64,000 nucleotides of DNA from CAJBVW01 sp964457335 (lineage in GTDB: Bacteria; Myxococcota_A; UBA796; SXON01). This document shows, one piece after another, positions 26,640 through 36,552 of this stretch. The notes beneath the pieces were generated by a model. It had not been told where the DNA came from. It made no database searches and saw nothing but the letters and a program-made list of their open reading frames with translations. The stretch spans positions 124,001-188,000 of the forward strand of contig CAYWGD010000003.1 in the NCBI GenBank assembly GCA_964457335.1, written 5' to 3'. A program made the position numbers and the translations under genes. Numbering within the stretch: position 1 is the first letter of the stretch; the number at the start of each line of letters is the position of its first letter.

Positions 26640-29480
26640 TCAGGTCGTCTCCTCCACGATCCGGCGCGAGCCCGTGCGGGTGGCCGCGCGCGCGTCGGAG
26701 GCGGGCTCCTTCACCTCGGCCTTCGTCTTGCGCGTCGCGCCGGCCTTGACCGTGCGGGTGACCCCGAGGTCCGGCCCCTTCTTGCTCCCCTTGGCGCCGT
26801 CGGCCTTCTTCGCGGACGCCTTCTTCGGGGCCTTCTTCGCGGGCTTCGCCTCGGTGGCGTCGGCCTTGGCCTTCGTCGCCTTGGGCGCCGCCTTGGCCGG
26901 AGCGGCCTTCGCCGCGCCGCGCTTGGCGCCGCGTCCCTTCTTCACGGACGGCCCGGCCTCGCGGCGCTTCGCGAGGAGCTCCGCGGCGTCGGCGAGCGTG
27001 AAGCCCTCGGGATCGACGCCGCGGGGGAGCGAGGCGTTCGTGGTGCCGTCGGTGCAGTAGGGGCCGAAGCGGCCCTTCAGCACCTTCACCGTGCCGCCGG
27101 ACACCGGGTCGACGCCGAGCTCCTTGAGCGGCTCGATCGCGGCGCGGGCGCGCCGGACCGGCTGGTCGAAGAGCTTCGACGCCTCGTCGAGGCGGATGGT
27201 GAGCACCGACTGCCCCGGCGGGACCGACCGGCTCTCCTTGCCGCGCCGCACGTAGGGGCCGTAGCGGCCGTTCGCGGCGGTGATCTCCTCGCCCGTCTTC
27301 GGGTCGGACCCGAGCGAGCGCGGGAGCGAGAGGAGCTGGACCGCCACGTCGAGCGTGAGCTGCGTGGGATCCATGCCCGGGAGCAGGGAGGCGCGCTCGG
27401 GCTTCTCGCCCTTCTTCGCGTTCGGGTCGATCTCGCCGCGCTGCACGAAGGGCCCGAAGCGGCCGTTCATGAGCAGGATGGGCTCGCCCTCGTCGGTGCC
27501 CAGCACGACCGGCCCCTGGGCCTTCTTCTGGAGGCGCTCCTGCGCGTACTCGAGCGTGACCTCGTCGGGGGCGACGTCCTCGGGGATGTCGGCCGTGGCC
27601 TCCCCCGCGGAGAGGAAGGGGCCGAACTTGCCGACGCGCACGACCACGTCGACGCCGTCGACCTTGCCGACGGGGATCGAGCAGATGCTGCGCGGGTCGG
27701 CGGCCTGCTCCGCGTGCCCGAGCTTGTCCTTGAGCCCGGCGTCCCCGAAGTAGAAGCCACGGAGCGTGTCCACCCAGTTCTTCTTCCCGAGGGAGACGAG
27801 GTCGAGGTCGTCCTCGATGCGCGCGGTGAAGGCGTAGTCCACGAGCTCGGCGAGGTGCCGCTCCATGAGCTCGGTCACCGCGAACGCCGTGAACGTCGGG
27901 ACGAGCGCCCCGCCGCGCTTGAAGGCGTACTTCTCGAGGATCTTGTCGATGATCGAGGCGTAGGTCGAGGGCCGGCCGATCCCGCGGGCCTCGAGCTCCT
28001 TCACGAGCGTCGCTTCGGTGAGCCGCGCGGGCGGCTGGGTCGTGTGGCCCTTGGCCTCGAGCTTCCGGGTGTCGACGCGCTCGCCCTCCTCGAGCGGCGG
28101 GAGCGGGCGCTCCTGGTCGGCGAGCTCGGCCTCGGGGTCGTCGCTGCCCTCGACGTAGGCGCGGCGGAAGCCGGGGAACTTGATGACCTTGCCGGTCGCG
28201 GTGAACTTCGCGTCCTCGACCGCGAGCGTGACCGTCGTGAGGCTGCCGTGCGCGTCCTCCATCTGGCACGCCACGGTGCGCTTCCAGATGAGCTCGTAGA
28301 GCCGGGCCTCGCGCTCGCCGAGCTCGCGCTGGGCCTCCTCGACGTCGCGGAAGCGCTCGCCGGCCGGGCGGATGGCCTCGTGGGCCTCCTGGGCGTTCTT
28401 CACCTTGGTCTTGTAGATGCGGGGCGCCGCCGGCAGGTAGTCCTTGCCGTAGCGCGCGGAGATCAGGCCCCGCGCCGCGGAGACGGCCTGCTCCGACAGC
28501 GTGACCGAGTCCGTACGCATGTAGGTGATCCAGCCGCTCTCGTAGAGGCGCTGCGCCACGTCCATCGTCTGCTTGGCGCTCCACCGGAACTTGCGGATCG
28601 CCTCCTGCTGGAGCGTGCTCGTGGTGAACGGCGGGTACGGCCGCTCCTTCCAGGGCTTCGCCTCGACCTTGTCGACGCGCCCGGGCTTGCCCTCGAGCCG
28701 CGCCACGAGCGCCTTCGCGGACGTCTCGTCGAGCAGGAGCACGTCGGCCCTGGCGAGCTTGCCGGTGGTCTCGTCGAAGTCGCGGCCGGTGGCGAGGCGC
28801 TTCTTCGCCACCTCGACGAGCCGGGCCGGCAGCGCGCCGCCCTTGGCGCCGAAGGTGCCGTCGACGTCCCACCAGGTGGAGGACTTGAACGCCCGGCGGG
28901 CCTTCTCGCGCTCCACCAGCATGCGGACGGCCACGGACTGGACGCGGCCCGCGGACAGGCCCGTGCGGACCTTGTGCCAGAGCAGCGGGCTCACCTCGTA
29001 GCCGTAGAGCCGGTCCACGATGCGGCGGGCCTCCTGCGCGTGGACGAGGTTCTCGTCGATGTCGCGCGGGGTGGCGATCGCCTTCTTGATGGCCTCGGGC
29101 GTGATCTCGTGGAACACGAGCCGCTTCACGGGCACCTTCGGCTTGAGCACCTCCTTGAGGTGCCAGGAGATGCTCTCGCCCTCGCGATCCTCGTCTGTCG
29201 CGAGGTAGACGGCGGAGGCGTCCTTCACGAGCGCCTTGAGCTGGGCGACCTGCTCGCGCCGGTCGTCCGAGATGACGTAGAGCGGGCGGAAGTCGTCGTC
29301 GACCTTCACGCCGAGCTTCGTCCAGCCCTCCTTGCGCTGCTCCGCGGACACGTCCGTGGCGCGCTCCGGCAGGTCCCGGACGTGTCCCTTGCTCGCCTCG
29401 ACCGTGTACGACGGGCCGAGGAACTTGGAGATCGTGCGGGCCTTGGCAGGAGACTCCACGATGACGAGCGGCTTCGGCAT
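26640..29480 (-). CDS. topA: DNA topoisomerase I
   Basis: 946 residues. The TOPRIM domain opens with VIVESPAKA (E9) and has the ATDEDREGES acidic pair. The catalytic tyrosine is Y320 in ITYMRTDSVT. LSAGRVQSVAVRML is the DNA-binding core. The C-terminus lacks the tetracysteine zinc fingers of the E. coli enzyme. It has at least four GRFGPYV-type repeats (about 590-830), as in actinobacterial TopA, and ends in a Lys/Ala-rich tail of about 100 residues. It relaxes negative supercoils. The ATG at 29480 is unambiguous. Confidence 0.96.
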   Translation of the reverse strand: MPKPLVIVESPAKARTISKFLGPSYTVEASKGHVRDLPERATDVSAEQRKEGWTKLGVKVDDDFRPLYVISDDRREQVAQLKALVKDASAVYLATDEDREGESISWHLKEVLKPKVPVKRLVFHEITPEAIKKAIATPRDIDENLVHAQEARRIVDRLYGYEVSPLLWHKVRTGLSAGRVQSVAVRMLVEREKARRAFKSSTWWDVDGTFGAKGGALPARLVEVAKKRLATGRDFDETTGKLARADVLLLDETSAKALVARLEGKPGRVDKVEAKPWKERPYPPFTTSTLQQEAIRKFRWSAKQTMDVAQRLYESGWITYMRTDSVTLSEQAVSAARGLISARYGKDYLPAAPRIYKTKVKNAQEAHEAIRPAGERFRDVEEAQRELGEREARLYELIWKRTVACQMEDAHGSLTTVTLAVEDAKFTATGKVIKFPGFRRAYVEGSDDPEAELADQERPLPPLEEGERVDTRKLEAKGHTTQPPARLTEATLVKELEARGIGRPSTYASIIDKILEKYAFKRGGALVPTFTAFAVTELMERHLAELVDYAFTARIEDDLDLVSLGKKNWVDTLRGFYFGDAGLKDKLGHAEQAADPRSICSIPVGKVDGVDVVVRVGKFGPFLSAGEATADIPEDVAPDEVTLEYAQERLQKKAQGPVVLGTDEGEPILLMNGRFGPFVQRGEIDPNAKKGEKPERASLLPGMDPTQLTLDVAVQLLSLPRSLGSDPKTGEEITAANGRYGPYVRRGKESRSVPPGQSVLTIRLDEASKLFDQPVRRARAAIEPLKELGVDPVSGGTVKVLKGRFGPYCTDGTTNASLPRGVDPEGFTLADAAELLAKRREAGPSVKKGRGAKRGAAKAAPAKAAPKATKAKADATEAKPAKKAPKKASAKKADGAKGSKKGPDLGVTRTVKAGATRKTKAEVKEPASDARAATRTGSRRIVEETT

Positions 29481-29571
29481 GTACCTTCCCAGGGCGCCTG
29501 ACTACACCCGATCCCTTCCCGCTCGCAAGCGGAGCGGCGCCGGATTCCCGGAGAGGCTACAAGATCCCCGA

Positions 29572-30456
29572 ATGGACCAGATTGGGCCTTTTCTCTCCTT
29601 TCTTCGTGCAGAACGCGCGGCTTCGCCGCATACGATCCGGGCCTACGCCCGGGAGATAGAAGCCCTCGCCGCGTCGATGGCGCCGCGGCCCCTCGCGGCG
29701 GCGACCATCCTGGATCTCCGCACGCACCTCGCCCGAGGCGCGACCGCGCCGGCGAGCCTCCAGCAGCGGGTCGGAGCCCTCCGCACCTTCTTTCGCTGGA
29801 TGGTGCGCGAGGGGCTCCTGGCGGAGAGCCCGGCCGACCGGCTGGCGTCGCCGCGGGTGAAGCGCCCCCTGCCGCGCGTGCTGGAGGTGGACGAGGCGAC
29901 GCGGGTCGTCGAGGACCCCCGCGGGGGGCTGGCGGAGGGCGACGGGGCGCAGTCGGAGTGGCGGCGGCTCCGGGACGCGGCGCTCCTCGAGGTGGCGTAC
30001 GGCGCCGGGCTGCGCGTCTCCGAGGTGGCGGCGCTCGACGTCGAGGACGTCGACCTCGACGAGGGGCTCGTCCGCGTGCGCTCCGGCAAGGGGCGCAAGG
30101 CCCGCGTGGTGCCGCTCGGCCCGCCCGCCCTGGGCGCGGTGCGGGCGTGGCGCGAGGCGTCCGGCGTGCGCGACGGGGCGCTCTTCCGCAACGTGCGGGG
30201 AGGCCGGCTCACCACGCGAGCCCTCTACGACATCGTGCGGTCGGCGGGCGCCGCGAACGGGGTGGCGGGGGCCCATCCGCACGCGCTCCGGCACTCCTTC
30301 GCCACGCACCTGCTCGCCGGCGGCGCGGACATCCGCGCCATCCAGGAGATGCTCGGTCACGCCTCGCTCTCCACCACGCAGCGGTACACGGCGGTGGAGC
30401 TCGACCAGCTGCGGACCGCGCACCGCGCCGCGCACCCGCGGGCCCGGCGGCGATAA
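29572..30456 (+). CDS. XerC/XerD-type tyrosine recombinase
   Basis: 294 residues. The N-terminal SAM-like arm domain (FLSFLRAERAASPHTIRAYAREI) precedes the catalytic domain with R148 (GLRVSE), the lysine hairpin SGKGRKARVVPL, H237-x-x-R240 (HPHALRHSFATHLL), the GH of MLGHASLSTT and the nucleophile Y272 (QRYTAV). Length and motifs match the housekeeping Xer recombinases that resolve chromosome dimers at dif rather than phage integrases. XerC and XerD cannot be told apart here. It is divergent from topA with a 91-base intergenic region. No dif site was found in the window. Confidence 0.9.
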   Translation: MDQIGPFLSFLRAERAASPHTIRAYAREIEALAASMAPRPLAAATILDLRTHLARGATAPASLQQRVGALRTFFRWMVREGLLAESPADRLASPRVKRPLPRVLEVDEATRVVEDPRGGLAEGDGAQSEWRRLRDAALLEVAYGAGLRVSEVAALDVEDVDLDEGLVRVRSGKGRKARVVPLGPPALGAVRAWREASGVRDGALFRNVRGGRLTTRALYDIVRSAGAANGVAGAHPHALRHSFATHLLAGGADIRAIQEMLGHASLSTTQRYTAVELDQLRTAHRAAHPRARRR

Positions 30457-30546
30457 GGGGCCCGTCCGGGATGGCGCGCATGCGCCGCGCGCGTTCGGGA
30501 CGAGCGTGCGCCGGAGACTTACGGTAGCCTTTCAGTGGAGGTGACG

Positions 30547-31650
30547 GTGGCCGGGGAGCGGCGTCCGCTGAGCACGGAAGAGATCGGACGCATCGAGGCC
30601 CTGGCGCGCGCTCGCACCGACGGCACGCTGTACGACATCCTCGGGCTGCGCGCGGGCGTGGGGCAGGAGGAGATCGAGGCCGCGTACCACCAGGTCGCGC
30701 GGCAATGGCACCCCGACCGCTTCTACAGCCGCGACACGGGGGACTACGCCTCCGTGATCGAGGAGAACTTCGTCGCGGCCACGCGCGCCTTCCGCACCCT
30801 GCGGGACGCGAACAAGCGGCAGGCCTACCACCGCGAGCTCGGCCTGGAGGGGCGCGCCGTCGTCCTCGACCGCCCGCCCGAGCGCACCACGGAGCCGCTC
30901 TTCGACCGGCCCCCGGAGTCGCTGTTCGAGCGGCCCGCCGACCGCTCGGAGCCCGAGCGGATGCCCATCGTCACGGCGCACCTCAACGGCGAGGTCCAGG
31001 CCGGCGTGACCTCGCCCGGCGGCACGCCCGTCTACCAGACCCGGCTCCCGCCCCGCCCGCCCGCCGCGCCCCCCCCGCCGCCCAAGCCCAAGCCGCCCGC
31101 CGCGGTCGAGAAGATCCGCCAGCAGATCGCCGAGCAGCTCGGGCGGGCGAAGCAGTACTACGAGGCCGGCAAGGCGGACTTCGACGCCGGGCGCTACGCG
31201 AAGGCGGAGGGCGCGCTCTATCTCGCGGTCAAGTTCGACCCGAAGAACGAGGACTACGCGACGCTGCTCGCCCAGGCGCAGGCCCGGTCGCGCGAGGGGA
31301 AGGCGAAGGGCTTCATCTCCCAGGCGGCGCAGGAGGAGTCCTTCCAGCGCGTGAAGGAGGCCATCGCCGCGTACCGGCTGGCCACGGACTGCGATCCACC
31401 CGAGGGGCTCGCGTACTACCGGCTCGGCCTGCTCTTGCGGAAGCACGAGAACGACGAGCGCGGCGCGGTTGCGTGGCTCCGGAAGGCCGTGCAGAAGGAG
31501 CCGAAGAACGTGACCTACCGCATGGGGCTCGCGGACTGCTACGAGGCCAACGGCCTCGCCGCGAACGCGCTGCGGGAGGCGATGGCGGCGCTCGCGGTCG
31601 ACCCCAAGCACGACGGCGCCAAGGCGATGGTGAAGCGCCTGAAGCGCTGA
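30547..31650 (+). CDS. DnaJ-domain protein with TPR region
   Basis: 367 residues. A J-domain (about 25-85) has the HPD triad at H55-P56-D57 and should stimulate an Hsp70 ATPase. A Pro-rich linker (PPRPPAAPPPPPKPKPP) leads to three or more TPR-like helix pairs (AKQYYEAGKADFDAGRYAKAEGAL, LLRKHENDERGAVAWLRKAVQ). Three in-frame GTGs lie at 30535, 30541 and 30547. The last is chosen because GGAGGTGA lies directly before it. Similar J-TPR proteins are common in Myxococcota. Confidence 0.8.
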   Translation: MAGERRPLSTEEIGRIEALARARTDGTLYDILGLRAGVGQEEIEAAYHQVARQWHPDRFYSRDTGDYASVIEENFVAATRAFRTLRDANKRQAYHRELGLEGRAVVLDRPPERTTEPLFDRPPESLFERPADRSEPERMPIVTAHLNGEVQAGVTSPGGTPVYQTRLPPRPPAAPPPPPKPKPPAAVEKIRQQIAEQLGRAKQYYEAGKADFDAGRYAKAEGALYLAVKFDPKNEDYATLLAQAQARSREGKAKGFISQAAQEESFQRVKEAIAAYRLATDCDPPEGLAYYRLGLLLRKHENDERGAVAWLRKAVQKEPKNVTYRMGLADCYEANGLAANALREAMAALAVDPKHDGAKAMVKRLKR

Positions 31651-31668
31651 CGCAGGCGGCGCCGGCGG

Positions 31669-33393
31669 TCAGCGCGCGCGGAACCGCACCAGCGGCGGCT
31701 CCTCGTTCCGCTCCCACCCGGCGAGCACGCCCTCCACACACGCGGCGTAGGAGGGGTCCGACGCGACGTAGCGGGGGTCGAGGTACACCTCGCGCAGGCC
31801 CGCGCGCACGAGCTGGTCGCCCGCGGCCGCGCGCTCGGCGTCCGTGGAGCCGGCGCCGCCGCCCATCTCGCAGGCGAGGAGGGCGCGCAGCCCGGCGTTG
31901 TTGCGCCACCCGCGGAGCACCGCGTCGGGGCTCGTGAGGTCGAGCACCGGCCGGGTGCCGTTGGCGAGCGGGCGGCCGTGGTGCACCTGATCCACGAGGT
32001 CGAGCCGATCGGGGCGGAAGGGGCCCTCCCCCGTCGGGAGGAGCACGAGCGGCACGTCGGGGGCGCGTGCCAGCACCTCCGCCGCGGGCGACGGACCCGG
32101 CGGCAGCCGCTGCAACGGCAGCGCGGAGGAGGCGAGCCACGCCTCGAGGAAGACGAGGGCCGCGAGCGCGGGCGCCCAGCGGCGGGGCGCGCCGGCCGCG
32201 AGGAGCGCGAGGCCCAGGCTCACGGCGATCCAGGCGCGGTCGGGCCACCAGAGGCGCCCGAGCCCCGGCAGCTCCTGCAGCCAGCCCCAGGGCAGCACCA
32301 CCGGCCCCGGGAGCCAGCTCCCCAGGCCGAGCAGGCCGGCGAGGCACGCGAAGGCGAGCGGGAGCCCCCAGTGCCGCACGCGCCCGCGCCACGCGACCCA
32401 GGCCGCCGCGAGGAGCAGCGCGGGCCGCGCCAGCGTGCCGACCGCGACGCCCCCGAGCCCGTGGATGCGCGCCGCGGCGAGGTCCACGGGCCGGACCTGG
32501 CGCAGGCCGAGCACGGCCTCCTGCCAGGGGTCCATGCCGAAGCTCGGGAGCTCGCCCCGCCCGGCGATCACCCACGCCACCACGGGGGCGAGCGGGGCGA
32601 CCAGCGCGCCGAGGGTGAGGAGGAGCGGGGTGAGGGTCGGGCGCGGCGGCGGCGCGAAACCGCGCCCGGTCGACCCGGGCGAGAGAGCGGGGGGCGTTGC
32701 GGGGGGCTCGGCCCCCCGCCCCGAGAAGAAGGAGCCGGCGAAGGCGCCGATGCCCGGCCCGAGCGCCGCGAGCACCAGCACGGGGGCCATCCCCCAGCTC
32801 GCGAGGGTGCCGAGCGCGGCGGCGAGCCCGGCGCCGGCGGCGGGGCGTGCGCGTCCGGAGCGGGCGACCTCGACGCCGAAGCCGAGCGCGAGCGGCAGGA
32901 AGACCGCGGCGAAGGCCTGGGTCGGCCGGCCCTCCGCGACCTCGCGCAGGAGCGCCTCGCCCGCCTGGAAGCCGATCCCCGCCACGAGCCCCGCGCCGAG
33001 GGTGCCCCACCAGCGCATGCCGAGCCACGCCGCCGCGAGCCCCGCCGCCCAGAAGGTCCCGATGATCCACGCCCACATCCCGAGGTCGTGGCCGAGGATC
33101 GCGGTGAGCGGCCAGGACGCGAAGGCGTCCAGCGGGAAGCCGTCGGTGACGACGCGGTCGGTGCGGAGCGGGAAGCCGTGCAGGTCGTCCGCCATGACGC
33201 CCGCGAGGCCGCGCGCGTGGAGCTGCCAGTGGAGGTTCGTCGTGACCGCGGCGAAGGGGAGATCGGGATTGCCAGGGAAGGAGCCAGGAACAACGTTGGG
33301 CGCCATCAGCCCGAGCGACGTCGCCAGCAGCACGGGCGCGGCCACCCACCAGCGGCGGGGGAGGGGCGCGGGCACGGGCAGGAGGCGGCGCAC
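31669..33393 (-). CDS. polytopic membrane protein of unknown function
   Basis: 574 residues with about ten hydrophobic segments spread over residues 15-400, then a soluble C-terminal portion of about 160 residues. The pattern (long N-terminal loop with a DD...D acid cluster, then many membrane segments) is reminiscent of GT-C-type glycosyltransferases or YfhO-like proteins, but no signature is decisive. A proline/glycine-rich stretch near residues 220-240 is encoded by a GC-rich repeat (32686-32730) inserted in frame. The start is GTG at 33393. It converges on the DnaJ-TPR gene with 18 bases between. Confidence 0.7.
   Translation of the reverse strand: MRRLLPVPAPLPRRWWVAAPVLLATSLGLMAPNVVPGSFPGNPDLPFAAVTTNLHWQLHARGLAGVMADDLHGFPLRTDRVVTDGFPLDAFASWPLTAILGHDLGMWAWIIGTFWAAGLAAAWLGMRWWGTLGAGLVAGIGFQAGEALLREVAEGRPTQAFAAVFLPLALGFGVEVARSGRARPAAGAGLAAALGTLASWGMAPVLVLAALGPGIGAFAGSFFSGRGAEPPATPPALSPGSTGRGFAPPPRPTLTPLLLTLGALVAPLAPVVAWVIAGRGELPSFGMDPWQEAVLGLRQVRPVDLAAARIHGLGGVAVGTLARPALLLAAAWVAWRGRVRHWGLPLAFACLAGLLGLGSWLPGPVVLPWGWLQELPGLGRLWWPDRAWIAVSLGLALLAAGAPRRWAPALAALVFLEAWLASSALPLQRLPPGPSPAAEVLARAPDVPLVLLPTGEGPFRPDRLDLVDQVHHGRPLANGTRPVLDLTSPDAVLRGWRNNAGLRALLACEMGGGAGSTDAERAAAGDQLVRAGLREVYLDPRYVASDPSYAACVEGVLAGWERNEEPPLVRFRAR
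32686..32730. repeat. GC-rich palindromic repeat, second family, copy inside a CDS
   Basis: It contains GGGGGGCGTTGCGGGGGGC, then GGCCCCCCGCCCCGAGAAG, matching the intergenic copies at 49391 and 50509 including the flanking GAAGAAG. It is translated as a Pro/Ala/Gly-rich loop between two predicted membrane segments of the protein at 31669-33393. Confidence 0.65.
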
Positions 33394-33535
33394 CCCCGCG
33401 GCCTATCCGAAAGCGGGCGTCGCCGGCGTCGCGCGGGTTCTGATCCCCCGGCTACAGGTTCCGTGTCCGCCCCCACACGCCGTTTGACCCGCCCCGGAGC
33501 GATCGGGCAAGATGCTCGGCGAGGACGTCCGGCCC

Positions 33536-34939
33536 ATGCGCGTGATGCTCATCCGCCCGCCTGCCAAGCACTCCGTGGAGAGCGAGGTCCCCGAGGCGGT
33601 CGCCGCGGAGAACCTGTCGTACCCGCCGCTGTCGCTCATGTCGATCGCCCAGTTCCTCAGGAGCTACAGCCACCACGAGGTCACGATCGTCGACGCGCAG
33701 CTCGACGACCTCGAGTACGACGAGCTCGAGCGCCGGATCCGGGAGTGGAAGCCGGACGTGGTGGGCGTCACCGCGTTCACCGTGCAGCTCGTGGACGTGC
33801 TCAAGACGGTGCAGACCGCCAAGAAGGCCGGGGCGAAGTACGTCGTGGTCGGCGGGCCGCACGTGAGCGACTTCCCGAAGGAGTGCGTGGGGCTCCCCGG
33901 CGTGGACGCGGTGGTGAAGGGCGAAGGCCAGAAGCCCATGCTCGACCTCTGCGACGCCTGGGAGAAGGGCGAGACGCCGAAGGGCATCCCCGGCACGATG
34001 GCCCACCCGGACGACCCCGTCCCCGAGCAGGACGTCTACTTCAGCAACTCGCTCGACGACTACCCGATCGTCGACCGCACGATGGTCGACTACAAGCGCT
34101 ACTACGACGTGATGGGGAAGGGCGGCATCTTCACGACGCTCATCTCCTCGCGCGGCTGCCCCTACCGCTGCACCTTCTGCAACACCCCGCGCCACCGCTA
34201 CCGCGTGATGACGCCGGGCCGCGTGTGCGACGAGATCCAAGCCTGCCTGGACCTCGGCATCGAGGAGTTCTACTTCGTCGACGACACGTTCAACATCACC
34301 AACCAGCGCGTGATCGATCTCTGCGACGAGATCATCCGCCGCGGGCTCCAGCTGCGCTGGACGGTGCGCTTCCGCGTGAAGGGCGTGAACCGCGAGCTGC
34401 TCACGAAGATGAAGCAGGCCGGGTGTCACCGCATCCAGTTCGGCGTGGAGCAGGGCACGGAAGAGGGCCTGTTGCGGCTGAAGAAGGACGTGACCGTCCG
34501 CGAGATCGAGAACGCCTTCAAGCTCTGCCGCGAGATCGGCATCCACACCGTCGCCTACTTCATGATCGGGACCCCCACCGAGCGCACGAAGGAGGACGTG
34601 ATGGACACCATCGACTACTCCATCCGCCTCGACCCCGACTTCGTGATGTTCAACGTGCTCACCCCCTTCCCCGGCACCACGCTCTACGACGAGGGCCAGC
34701 GGGACGGCGTGCTCGACGTGAGCCCCTGGATCGAGTTCATGCGCAACCCGCGCGAGGACTTCAAGGCGCAGGTGTGGGACGAGTACTTCACCCGCGCCGA
34801 GCTCCGGCAGATGTTGGAGACGGCCTACCGCCGCTTCTACTGGCGCCCGAAGTTCATCGCGCGCAACCTCACACAGATCCAGAGCCCGAAGGACTTCATG
34901 CGGAAGGCGACCGCCGGTTTCCGCATGCTCGCCTCCTAG
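33536..34939 (+). CDS. B12-binding radical SAM protein 1
   Basis: 467 residues. The N-terminal cobalamin-binding-like Rossmann domain (about 1-150: VMLIRPPAKH, VVGVTAFTVQ, YVVVGGPHVSDFPKE) precedes a radical SAM barrel with the cluster motif C208-C212-C215 (RGCPYRCTFCN). GVEQGTEEGLLRLKKDVT and FMIGTPTERTKEDVMDTI follow the BchE/methylthiotransferase-like pattern. The reaction is unknown; methylation or ring formation is typical of the class. Start 33536 (RVMLIRPP) is preferred over ATG 33512 because homology starts there. It leads an operon with a second such enzyme, a small acidic protein and a ferredoxin. Confidence 0.85.
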   Translation: MRVMLIRPPAKHSVESEVPEAVAAENLSYPPLSLMSIAQFLRSYSHHEVTIVDAQLDDLEYDELERRIREWKPDVVGVTAFTVQLVDVLKTVQTAKKAGAKYVVVGGPHVSDFPKECVGLPGVDAVVKGEGQKPMLDLCDAWEKGETPKGIPGTMAHPDDPVPEQDVYFSNSLDDYPIVDRTMVDYKRYYDVMGKGGIFTTLISSRGCPYRCTFCNTPRHRYRVMTPGRVCDEIQACLDLGIEEFYFVDDTFNITNQRVIDLCDEIIRRGLQLRWTVRFRVKGVNRELLTKMKQAGCHRIQFGVEQGTEEGLLRLKKDVTVREIENAFKLCREIGIHTVAYFMIGTPTERTKEDVMDTIDYSIRLDPDFVMFNVLTPFPGTTLYDEGQRDGVLDVSPWIEFMRNPREDFKAQVWDEYFTRAELRQMLETAYRRFYWRPKFIARNLTQIQSPKDFMRKATAGFRMLAS

Positions 34940-34962
34940 CTTCCCTTCCGGAGTACCCCACG

Positions 34963-36546
34963 ATGGTGGCGACCCAGCCCTCGAAGACCGTCGAGCCCGG
35001 CAAGCGCCGGTTCACGGTCGTGCTCATGACCATCTACAGCGTCGAGAACGCGGGGATCCGGTACGTGTCGGCGGCGCTGCAGCGCGCCGGGTTCGACACG
35101 CACATCGTGTTCCTGCGCGACTGGCGCCACAACATGCTGGAGATGCCGTCGGACAAGGAGATCCAGATGGCGCTCGACGTGATCGCCGAGAAGAAGGCGG
35201 ATCTCGTCGGCCTGGGCTTCATGTCGAGCCTCTACCCGATGGCGCGCGAGGTCACGGCGCGCATCAAGAAGCGCTTCCCGGCGACGCCGGTGGTGTGGGG
35301 TGGCATCCACCCGACCTCCGTCCCGGAGGAGTGCATCGGGGAGGTCGACTACGTCTGCGTCGGCGAGGGGGAGATGGCGTCCATCGACCTCGCGACCGCG
35401 CTGCGCGACGGCGGGGACACGACCAACATCCCCAACATCTGGGCCAACAAGAACGGCTCGGTGTTCCAGAACAAGCCGCGCCCGCTCATCCAGGACCTCG
35501 ACTGGCTGCCCTACCCGGACGTCGAGGACGACAACAAGTACTACATCGAGGACGGGAAGCTCACGATCGAGGAGCCGTGGAAGCGCACGGCCGAGTACCG
35601 CATCTACTTCTCCCGCGGGTGCCCGTACAACTGCAGCTACTGCTACGTGTCGATCCTCCGCGACGTGTACGACGAGAAGGGCAAGCAGTTCTACCGCGCG
35701 CGCTCCGTGCAGCACATCATGGGCGAGCTCGAGTACATGAAGGCGCACTTCCCGCGGGTGGCGCGCATCAAGATCGACGACGACACGAGCTTCGCCTTCG
35801 GCAACGAGTGGATGGAGGAGTTCCTCGTCGAGTACCCGAAGCGCGTCGGCATCCCCTTCGAGTGCCTGCTCATCCCGCCGATGCTGCGCGAGGACATGCT
35901 GCGCAAGCTCGTGCAGGTGGGGCTCATCCGCGTGCAGACGGGGATCGAGTCGGGCTCGTCGAAGGAGTCGAAGGAGCTCCACAACCGCTCGCCGGGGAAC
36001 ACCGCGATCCTGAAGTTCGCGGAGTTCAACAAGGACCTCAAGCTCGACATCGTCTACGACGTCATCATCGACAACCCGCACGCCACCGAGGAGATGAAGC
36101 TCGAGACCGCGGAGTTCCTGCTGGAATTGCCGCGTCCCTACTCGATCTACTTCTACTCGCTGAACTACTTCCCCGGCACGGCCCTCACCAAGAAGGGCCT
36201 CGCCGACGGGACATTGGATCCAAACCTCGTCGAGGGGCGCAACACCAAGGCGTGGAAACAATTCCGCGTGTCGATGGACTGGCCCCGCAGCGACGAGGAC
36301 AAGTTCTACCTCGCGATCTACTGCCTCGCGTCGAAGAACTTCGTCCCGCGCCCCTTCATCCGCAAGCTCCTGGACGAGCGTGAGCACTGGAAGAAGCCGG
36401 AGAACGTCGAAAAGGTGTACTACCTCGCCTGGGCGGCCAACTACGTGCGGATGTTCAAGGTCGCCCTGCAGTACTTCCAGCGGGGCGAGCTGACCGTCTT
36501 CAAGATGCGCCAGTACGGCAGCCTCACCAAGCTCATCAGCCAGTAG
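34963..36546 (+). CDS. B12-binding radical SAM protein 2
   Basis: 527 residues, 23 bases downstream of protein 1 and of the same architecture. The cobalamin-binding-like domain spans about 18-150 (VENAGIRYVSAALQRAGF, LVGLGFMSS, VVWGGIHPT). The cluster cysteines are C220-C224-C227 (RGCPYNCSYCY). The barrel continues with IKIDDDTSFAF and RVQTGIESGSSKESKELHNR, and a 130-residue C-terminal helical region follows. Low identity to protein 1 outside the motifs suggests two successive or different steps rather than a recent duplication. Substrate unknown. Confidence 0.85.
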   Translation: MVATQPSKTVEPGKRRFTVVLMTIYSVENAGIRYVSAALQRAGFDTHIVFLRDWRHNMLEMPSDKEIQMALDVIAEKKADLVGLGFMSSLYPMAREVTARIKKRFPATPVVWGGIHPTSVPEECIGEVDYVCVGEGEMASIDLATALRDGGDTTNIPNIWANKNGSVFQNKPRPLIQDLDWLPYPDVEDDNKYYIEDGKLTIEEPWKRTAEYRIYFSRGCPYNCSYCYVSILRDVYDEKGKQFYRARSVQHIMGELEYMKAHFPRVARIKIDDDTSFAFGNEWMEEFLVEYPKRVGIPFECLLIPPMLREDMLRKLVQVGLIRVQTGIESGSSKESKELHNRSPGNTAILKFAEFNKDLKLDIVYDVIIDNPHATEEMKLETAEFLLELPRPYSIYFYSLNYFPGTALTKKGLADGTLDPNLVEGRNTKAWKQFRVSMDWPRSDEDKFYLAIYCLASKNFVPRPFIRKLLDEREHWKKPENVEKVYYLAWAANYVRMFKVALQYFQRGELTVFKMRQYGSLTKLISQ

Positions 36547-36552
36547 GCGGAC

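Noticed and set aside
29572..30456. Integrase of a mobile island
   Set aside because: Length and motifs are those of housekeeping Xer; no att repeats, tRNA target or mobile genes adjoin it.
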